Source: Vandammella animalimorsus
GTDB taxonomy: Bacteria; Pseudomonadota; Gammaproteobacteria; Burkholderiales; Burkholderiaceae_C
Assembly (NCBI RefSeq): GCF_002285265.1
Contig: NZ_NSJB01000011.1
Coordinates: 23,772 to 87,771 of the forward strand
Direction: 5' to 3'
DNA length: 64,000 nt
Positions 59,270-64,000 of the stretch are shown in pieces; position 1 is the stretch's first letter; each line of letters opens with the position of its first letter. Made by a program: the position numbers and the translations under genes. Under the pieces are notes generated by a model. The model was not told the origin of the DNA and ran no database searches. It saw only the letters and a program-made list of their open reading frames with translations.

Positions 59270-60189
59270 GCGCTGGCGGCGCTGGCCGCCAGGGCCGCGC
59301 CGCGGGGGGCCAGGGCCATGAGCAGCGCCAGGTAAAAGCCCAGCTCGCCCACCTGCTGGGCGGCGCCCAGGCCGTCGCCGGTAAAGCCGCCCAGGCGCAC
59401 GCGCAAGCGCCAGCCCACCAGGCCGCCGCCGAGCAAGGCGCCCAGGCCCGCCCAAAGCCAGGCGCTGGCCGGCGCAGCCACAGGCGAGCTGCGCAGCAGC
59501 GCGCCCACGGCCAGGGCGCTCACGGCCAACCAAAGCAGCGCCGTGCGCAGCGCGCTGGCCTGCAGGCCCGTGGCAATGGGCTTGGATTTGGATTGCGCGC
59601 TGTCGCCCACGTGCGGCAGCCAGGCCGTGAGCAGCAGCGGCATCAGCCGCGAGCACACGTGCGCGGCGGGCAGGGCGCTGGCGGCCAGCAGCGCCGGGCC
59701 CAGTTGCAGCAATGCGGCCAGCAGCGCGGTTTTCAGCAGCAGGGCCACGATCAGCGTGACGGCGGCGAAGGAGCCGATGCGCGAGTCCTTCATGATGAGC
59801 AGGATGCGCTCGCGGTCGCTGCCGCCGCCCAGGCCATCGGCCAGGTCGGCCAGGCCGTCTTCGTGGAAGGCTCCGGTCAGCCACAGGCTGGCCACGGTGG
59901 ACAGCAGCGCGGCCACCCAGGCCAGCGCCGGGGCCTGCTGCATGCTGGGCAGCACGGCCAGCGCCAGCAGCATGACGGCGGCGCTCAACAGGCCGATGAG
60001 TAGGCCGATGCCGGGCAGGTGGCCCAGCGCATGGCGCAGCATCTGGGGGTGATAGCCGACCCAGCGCGCCAGCGCGCCCGTGACCGGAATGCGCGTGAAA
60101 TACTGCAACGCCAGCAGGAAGTGGCGCAGCCCTTGCAGCAAGGGCTGGCGGGTTGGGGCGCTGGGTTGCGCGCTGGGCTGGTTTGGCAT
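59266..60189 (-). CDS. cobS: Adenosylcobinamide-GDP ribazoletransferase
   Basis: 307-residue inner-membrane enzyme that joins adenosylcobinamide-GDP and alpha-ribazole. FLLALQYFTRIPV, LTGAFHEDGLADLADGLGGG, ERILLIMKDSRIGSFAAVTL and the C-terminal GGFTGDGLGAAQQVGEL are family blocks. It follows cobT by 16 bp. Confidence 0.96.
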   Translation of the reverse strand: MPNQPSAQPSAPTRQPLLQGLRHFLLALQYFTRIPVTGALARWVGYHPQMLRHALGHLPGIGLLIGLLSAAVMLLALAVLPSMQQAPALAWVAALLSTVASLWLTGAFHEDGLADLADGLGGGSDRERILLIMKDSRIGSFAAVTLIVALLLKTALLAALLQLGPALLAASALPAAHVCSRLMPLLLTAWLPHVGDSAQSKSKPIATGLQASALRTALLWLAVSALAVGALLRSSPVAAPASAWLWAGLGALLGGGLVGWRLRVRLGGFTGDGLGAAQQVGELGFYLALLMALAPRGAALAASAASA

Positions 60190-60205
60190 GTGCTGGCGTG
60201 GCGGC

Positions 60206-61273
60206 TCAGCCCGGCAACTGGCCCGAGACCTGCGCCGAGTCGAAGCTGGCCATGTCGCGCAGGATGCGGCAGGCCGACTCCAGCAGCGGCCAGGCCAGCG
60301 CTGCGCCCGAGCCCTCGCCCAGGCGCATGTCCAGCTGCAGCAGCGGCGTGGCGCCCAGCTCTTGCAGCATCAGGCGATGGCCTTGCTCGTGCGAGCGGTG
60401 CGAGAACACGCAGCGCTGCAACACGTGCGGCGCCATGCGCGTGGCCACCAGCACGGCGGCGCTGGTGACGAAGCCGTCCACCACGATCAGGCGCTGCTCC
60501 TGCGCGGCCTGCAGCACGGCGCCGACCATGCCGGCGATCTCCAGCCCGCCCAGGGCGCTGAGCGCCTGCATGGGGCTTTGGGCATCGGCATGGCGCTGCA
60601 GCGTGCGCTGCAGCACGCTGAGCTTGTGCGCCATGGCCGCGCCGTGCACGCCGCTGCCGGCGCCGGCGCAGGCCTCGATGGGCTGGCCGCTCAGCCGCGC
60701 CAGCAGCAGGGCGGCCGACGAGGTGTTGCCAATGCCCATCTCGCCCAGCAGGATGGCGTTGCCAGGCACGGCCTGCACGGCGCGCCGCCCGGCGTCGATG
60801 GCGGCCTGGCATTGCTCGGGGCTCATGGCCGGCTGCTCGCTGGCATCGGCCGTGCCGGGGGCCACCTTGTAATCGAACAGATTCGGGTGCGCGGGCAGGG
60901 CTCGGGCCACGCCGCAGTCCACCAGCTTCAGCGCAATGCCATGCTGGCGCGTGAGCACGCTGATGGCCGCGCCGCCGCTGAGCATATTGGCCACCATCTG
61001 CCAGGTGACCTCCTGCGGGAAGGCCGAGACGCCTTGCTGCGCCAGGCCGTGATCGCCAGCGAAGATCAGCGCATGGGGCTGGCGCAGCACGGGCGTGGTG
61101 CTGCCTTGCAGCATGCCGATCTGGTGGGCCAGGGCCTCCAGCCGGCCCAGCGAACCCAGGGGCTTGGTCTTGTTGTCCAGCACCGCTTGCAACTGGCTGG
61201 CCAGCTGCGCATCGTGCAAATCGGCAATGGCCGCCGCGCAAGCGGCCGGATCGAAGGAGGGGGAAGAGTGCAT
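60206..61273 (-). CDS. cobT: Nicotinate-nucleotide-dimethylbenzimidazole phosphoribosyltransferase
   Basis: Makes alpha-ribazole phosphate for the cobalamin lower ligand. 355 residues. Blocks: NKTKPLGSLGRLEALAHQIG, IFAGDHGLAQQGVSAFPQEVT, ANMLSGGAAISVL, LGEMGIGNTSSAALL, and LGEGSGAALAWPLL with the catalytic Glu. First gene of cobT-cobS-cobC. No cobalamin riboswitch was found in the ~125 bp before it. Confidence 0.97.
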   Translation of the reverse strand: MHSSPSFDPAACAAAIADLHDAQLASQLQAVLDNKTKPLGSLGRLEALAHQIGMLQGSTTPVLRQPHALIFAGDHGLAQQGVSAFPQEVTWQMVANMLSGGAAISVLTRQHGIALKLVDCGVARALPAHPNLFDYKVAPGTADASEQPAMSPEQCQAAIDAGRRAVQAVPGNAILLGEMGIGNTSSAALLLARLSGQPIEACAGAGSGVHGAAMAHKLSVLQRTLQRHADAQSPMQALSALGGLEIAGMVGAVLQAAQEQRLIVVDGFVTSAAVLVATRMAPHVLQRCVFSHRSHEQGHRLMLQELGATPLLQLDMRLGEGSGAALAWPLLESACRILRDMASFDSAQVSGQLPG

Positions 61274-61397
61274 GGTGGTCCAATGGATGGGCCCAGGGCC
61301 GGCACGGGCCCAGGCAAGGCAAGGTGCGCTATCCTAATTGCAAAATTTCTTTTCAATGCGCTCATGCCGCGCCAGGGCGCAAGCGCCGACCTTCTGC

Positions 61398-61994
61398 ATG
61401 CGCCAGACGCTCAAACACCCCGTCCACAGCGAACTGCTGATCAAGAAAAGCCGCTTCATCGGCTGCGTGCAGCCCGTGGCCGACCGCGCCCAGGCGCAGC
61501 ACATCGTCGCGCAGCTGTGGCAGCAGCACCCTGGCGCGCGCCACGTCTGCTGGGCGCTGATGGCCGGCGGGCAATCGGCCGCGGTGGACGACGGCGAGCC
61601 CAGCGGCACGGCCGGCCGCCCCATGCTGGAAGTGCTGCGCCACCAGCAGCTCGAAGGCGTGCTGGCCACCGTGGTGCGCTACTTTGGCGGCGTCAAGCTG
61701 GGCGCTGGCGGCCTGGTGCGCGCCTACACCGATGCCGTGGCCCAGGCCCTGCTGCAGGCCGAGCGCGTGCCGCTGCAGGCGCTGGCCACACTGGCCTTCA
61801 GCGTGCACTACCCGCAAGAAGGCCTGCTGCGCCACCTGCTGGCCCAGCACGGCGTTCAGCAGCTGGAAGTGACGCACAGCGAGCGCGTCACCATCACCGC
61901 CCAGGTGCAGGAAGACCAAACCCAGGCCCTGCGCCAGGCCATTGCCGATGCCACGCAGGGGGCGGTGCAGTGGCTGGATGAGCAGGGGAGTTGA
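61398..61994 (+). CDS. YigZ/IMPACT family protein
   Basis: 198-residue UPF0029 protein. It has KHPVHSELLIKKSRFIGCVQPV, DDGEPSGTAGRPMLEVL, VVRYFGGVKLGAGGLVRAYTDAVAQAL, and a C-terminal ferredoxin-like domain. Family role is unknown; IMPACT proteins are linked to translation control in eukaryotes. The start at 61398 was preferred by family alignment; an ATG 14 codons upstream is possible. Confidence 0.9.
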   Translation: MRQTLKHPVHSELLIKKSRFIGCVQPVADRAQAQHIVAQLWQQHPGARHVCWALMAGGQSAAVDDGEPSGTAGRPMLEVLRHQQLEGVLATVVRYFGGVKLGAGGLVRAYTDAVAQALLQAERVPLQALATLAFSVHYPQEGLLRHLLAQHGVQQLEVTHSERVTITAQVQEDQTQALRQAIADATQGAVQWLDEQGS

Positions 61995-62022
61995 GCAGGC
62001 CTTTTGCCTTTGGAACAGATGC

Positions 62023-63042
62023 TCACATCCGCGGATTGATCTTCAGATCGCCCGGGCGGATCCAGCCCCAGCGGCGCAGCACGCTGGCAAACAGCAGGGC
62101 CAGCGCGGCCGGCAGGATGAAGTGCAGCAAGGCGATGGACAGCCAGACCTGGCCGCTCTCTCCCATGGCGGCCAGGGTGCCGACCTGGCCGACGAAGCCG
62201 CTGGTGCCCATGCCCGAGCCGGTGGGCACGTTCTGCATGCCAAAGCCCAGCGTGGCCACAGGCCCGAGGATGGCGGCGCTGAGGATGGGCGGGATCCAGA
62301 TGCGCGGGTTGCGCACGATGTTGGGCAGTTGCAGCATGCTGGTGCCCAGGCCCTGGCTGAGCAGGCCGGAGACGCCGTTTTCGCGGTAGCTCATGGCGGC
62401 AAAGCCGATCATTTGCGCGGCGCAGCCAGCTGTGGCGGCGCCGCCGGCCAGGCCGCCCAGATTCAGCGAGATGGCCAGCGCGGCGCTGGAGGTGGGGCCG
62501 GTGAGGATCATGCCCATGACCACGGCCAGAATGATGCTCATCAGCAGCGGCTGCAGCGTCATGGCCCACTGGATGGTGTTGCCGGTGACCTCCAGCACAT
62601 TGCCGATGAAGGGCGCCAGGCCCTTGGCCGTGAGGAAACCGACTGCCAGCGCCGTGGCCGGGGTGACGATGATGTCGATGGGGGTGGTCTTGCTCACCAG
62701 CTTGCTGGCCTCGGTGGCGGCGGCCACGGCCACGAAGCAACCCACCGGCCCGCCGAGCTTGGCCCCCAGCGCGCCGATGGCGGCGCTGGCAAAGACGACG
62801 ATGGGCGGGCCCTGCAAGCCATAGGCCACGGCCACGCCAATGGCCGCGCCCATGCTTTGCTGGGCCATGGTGCCGGCCTCGATCAGCCAGGGCTGGCCCG
62901 TCCAGCCGCCCACGGTCTTGAGGATCAGCCCGATGATCAGCGAGCCGAACAGGCCCAGGGTCATGTAGTTCAGCGCCTCGATGCCGTAGCGGCGCAGCGA
63001 GAACTCGATGTTGCGGGACTGGAGGAAGGACTTGAGCGACAT
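62023..63042 (-). CDS. PTS IIC-like (PfoR type) permease
   Basis: 339-residue membrane protein of the PTS_EIIC_2 family (PfoR-like), with about ten hydrophobic segments. FVAVAAATEASKLVSKTTPIDIIVTPATA and GFGMQNVPTGSGMGTSGFVGQVGTLAAMG are characteristic blocks. No IIA or IIB genes are adjacent, so sugar phosphorylation by this unit alone is doubtful. A 23 bp palindrome lies in its promoter. Confidence 0.85.
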   Translation of the reverse strand: MSLKSFLQSRNIEFSLRRYGIEALNYMTLGLFGSLIIGLILKTVGGWTGQPWLIEAGTMAQQSMGAAIGVAVAYGLQGPPIVVFASAAIGALGAKLGGPVGCFVAVAAATEASKLVSKTTPIDIIVTPATALAVGFLTAKGLAPFIGNVLEVTGNTIQWAMTLQPLLMSIILAVVMGMILTGPTSSAALAISLNLGGLAGGAATAGCAAQMIGFAAMSYRENGVSGLLSQGLGTSMLQLPNIVRNPRIWIPPILSAAILGPVATLGFGMQNVPTGSGMGTSGFVGQVGTLAAMGESGQVWLSIALLHFILPAALALLFASVLRRWGWIRPGDLKINPRM

Positions 63043-63089
63043 GGCCAGATGCTGCGCGCAGGGCAGTAGTTGGAAAAGGTGGCGCGATT

Positions 63090-63112
63090 TTAATACTCAA
63101 ATTGAGCATTAA
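63090..63112. promoter_or_regulatory. 23 bp palindromic operator candidate
   Basis: TTAAT-A-CTCAA-A-TTGAG-C-ATTAA, perfect apart from the central base and one base in each arm, about 48 bp upstream of the permease ATG and overlapping a TATTAA-like -10 region. The AT-rich character in a GC-rich genome makes it a strong candidate binding site for a repressor. Confidence 0.7.
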
Positions 63113-63369
63113 AGAGGACTGCACGAATCGCAGTGCCGTGTGCATTTGCGGATTCGAGCGTTCTGAGCCGTCCCTCAATCCTCGCGAGACCCGCGCTGGC
63201 CTCGCTCTGTGGCTTTCGCTGCGCACCCCATCTCGGTGCGCGGTGCACACGGCGCCGCCGGTTTGCGCAGGTTCTCCTTGATCAGAGCACGCGCCAAGAC
63301 GGCGACAATACACGCCCCGGGCGATGCCGGGCCGGTGGCGCATCGCCATGCTGAAGAAAGGATGAATTC
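63113..63369. other. Intergenic region without recognised gene
   Basis: Apart from the 63090-63112 palindrome just outside its left edge, this stretch between the permease promoter and dsbB shows no credible gene or repeat. The dsbB ribosome site AAAGGA lies at its right end. It probably holds the dsbB promoter. Confidence 0.5.
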
Positions 63370-63876
63370 GTGAATGCCTTGGATTTTTTGCTGGCTGCGC
63401 CACGGCGCTTGCTGGCGCTGATGGCCCTGGCCTGTGCCGGCCTGCTGGGCTTTGCGCTGTACTTGCAGCACCACGTGGGGCTGGAGCCCTGCCCGATGTG
63501 CATCGTGCAGCGCTACGCGCTGACGGGCGTGCTGCTGGCTGCATTGCTGGGCAGCCTGTGGGGGCGGCGCTGGTGGTGGTGGCTGTGGGGCGGCCTGGCC
63601 TTGCTGATCAGCGGCTTTGGCGCTTTTGTTGCAGCGCGCCAGAGCTGGATGCAGTGGTATCCGCCCGAGACCGTCACCTGCGGCCGCGATTTCTACGGCA
63701 TCGTCGAGAACTATCCGATCAGCAAGGCCATCCCGATGCTGTTTCGGGGCTCGGGCGATTGCACGGCGGTGGATTGGTCGCTGTTGGGCCTGTCCATCGC
63801 CAACTGGTCTTTTCTGACCTTTGCCGCGTTCTGCGTGGCGCTGCTGTGGGCGGCCTGGCGTTTGCGCGGGCGCTAG
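63370..63876 (+). CDS. dsbB: Disulphide bond formation protein B
   Basis: 168-residue four-helix membrane protein that reoxidises DsbA using quinone. Periplasmic cysteine pairs: CPMC (Cys41, Cys44) and Cys104 with Cys131. The start is GTG with AAAGGA upstream. The gene ends ...CGC TAG inside CTAG, exactly where the IS630-family end begins. Confidence 0.95.
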   Translation: MNALDFLLAAPRRLLALMALACAGLLGFALYLQHHVGLEPCPMCIVQRYALTGVLLAALLGSLWGRRWWWWLWGGLALLISGFGAFVAARQSWMQWYPPETVTCGRDFYGIVENYPISKAIPMLFRGSGDCTAVDWSLLGLSIANWSFLTFAAFCVALLWAAWRLRGR

Positions 63877-64000
63877 AGCATTTTCGATTTAATTAATTAC
63901 ATATCCAGCTGATCTGAAGTAATTGGCACACTCTTGAGCCGAGAACAGATCAACCAGTTGCCCCATGCGCCGCCACAGCGCATCCACCGTGCGCTCGCCG
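63874..64000 (-). mobile_element. IS630-family insertion sequence, one end (truncated by window)
   Basis: The left end starts at CTAGAGCATTTTCGATT, joined to the last codon of dsbB; the remainder of the element lies beyond the window. The transposase gene runs in from the right. The terminus closely matches the GGTTTCGATT end of the five MITE-like repeats (13 of 15 positions of TAGAGCGGTTTCGAT). Confidence 0.85.
63889..64000 (-). CDS. IS630-family transposase, C-terminal end (partial)
   Basis: The reverse strand reads GERTVDALWRRMGQLVDLFS, then AQECANYFRSAGYVIN and a stop. This is the conserved C-terminus of IS630-family (Tc1/mariner-like DDE) transposases, where the block W-R-x-x-G-x-L-V-D-x-F-S-x-x-E-C-x-N-Y-F-x-x-A-G-Y is typical. 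The catalytic domain lies outside the window. Confidence 0.85.
   Translation of the reverse strand, partial: GERTVDALWRRMGQLVDLFSAQECANYFRSAGYVIN

Noticed and set aside
61274..61397. Possible cobalamin riboswitch before cobT
   Set aside because: The spacer is too short and has no B12-box-like block.

Overview
This 64 kb window looks like chromosomal DNA from a betaproteobacterium of the order Burkholderiales, most probably the family Comamonadaceae. The evidence is the very high GC content with strong GC3 bias, proteins of a recognisably Comamonadaceae type, a RibB with a degenerate GTP-cyclohydrolase domain, a non-catalytic PyrC-like partner next to PyrB, and the HIT-tatABC-htrA arrangement. 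The genus cannot be fixed from the sequence alone. Gene density is high and most genes are housekeeping genes. There is no phage, plasmid, CRISPR array or rRNA operon.

Layout. 0-4.8 kb: AraC and LysR regulators, the LysR gene divergent from an EamA exporter; yciO and dcd. 5.1-9 kb: three membrane-protein genes including a GDYXXLXY protein and a DUF2157/DUF4401 protein. 9.5-13.3 kb: argF, argD and glmU. 13.5-19.4 kb: plsY, a retropepsin-like protease, yajQ, murB, an ArsC/Spx-like protein, an ABC ATPase lacking the Walker A lysine, an AhpD-like protein and an RluA-type synthase. 19.4-24.7 kb: trkH-trkA, a D-threonine-aldolase-like enzyme and a Yip1 protein. 24.9-28.9 kb: a tight operon yqgE-ruvX-pyrR-pyrB-pyrC'. 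29-33.7 kb: prfB with a programmed +1 frameshift, rpiA, pyrD and argA. 33.8-38.4 kb: an unusual cassette with a small basic protein, an AAA+ ATPase fused to an FtsH-type (M41) zinc protease, and a TPR protein. 38.6-41.7 kb: ribB-ribH-nusB-eamA. 41.8-47.7 kb: a small membrane protein, a patatin, HIT, tatABC, an HtrA/DegS protease and a Kazal-like lipoprotein. 47.8-51.5 kb: vapBC and a large proline-rich lipoprotein. 51.6-55 kb: thiC under a TPP riboswitch, and hemC. 55.2-58.5 kb: a DnaQ-like exonuclease, a cNMP/CBS/DUF294 protein and two identical tRNA-Asn genes. 58.6-62 kb: cobT-cobS-cobC and a YigZ protein. 62-64 kb: a PTS IIC-like permease, dsbB and the 3' end of an IS630-family transposase gene.

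The most distinctive non-coding signal is a family of five dispersed MITE-like repeats (about 210-265 bp). One end matches the end of the IS630-family element at the right edge of the window, and the best copies are flanked by TA/CTAG. Both the IS and one MITE join their neighbouring gene exactly at a TAG stop codon. A second palindromic repeat family occurs in long, short and minimal forms (127, 52 and about 20 bp). There is also a single 168 bp element with terminal inverted repeats and a pair of 96 bp repeats carrying DnaA-box-like sequences.

Functionally the window joins pyrimidine synthesis and salvage control (pyrR, pyrB, pyrC', pyrD, dcd), arginine synthesis (argA, argD, argF), riboflavin, thiamine, haem and cobalamin steps, envelope precursors (glmU, murB, plsY), potassium uptake (trkAH), and export and quality control (tatABC, HtrA, DsbB). 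The AAA+/M41 cassette is the best candidate for a poorly described system.
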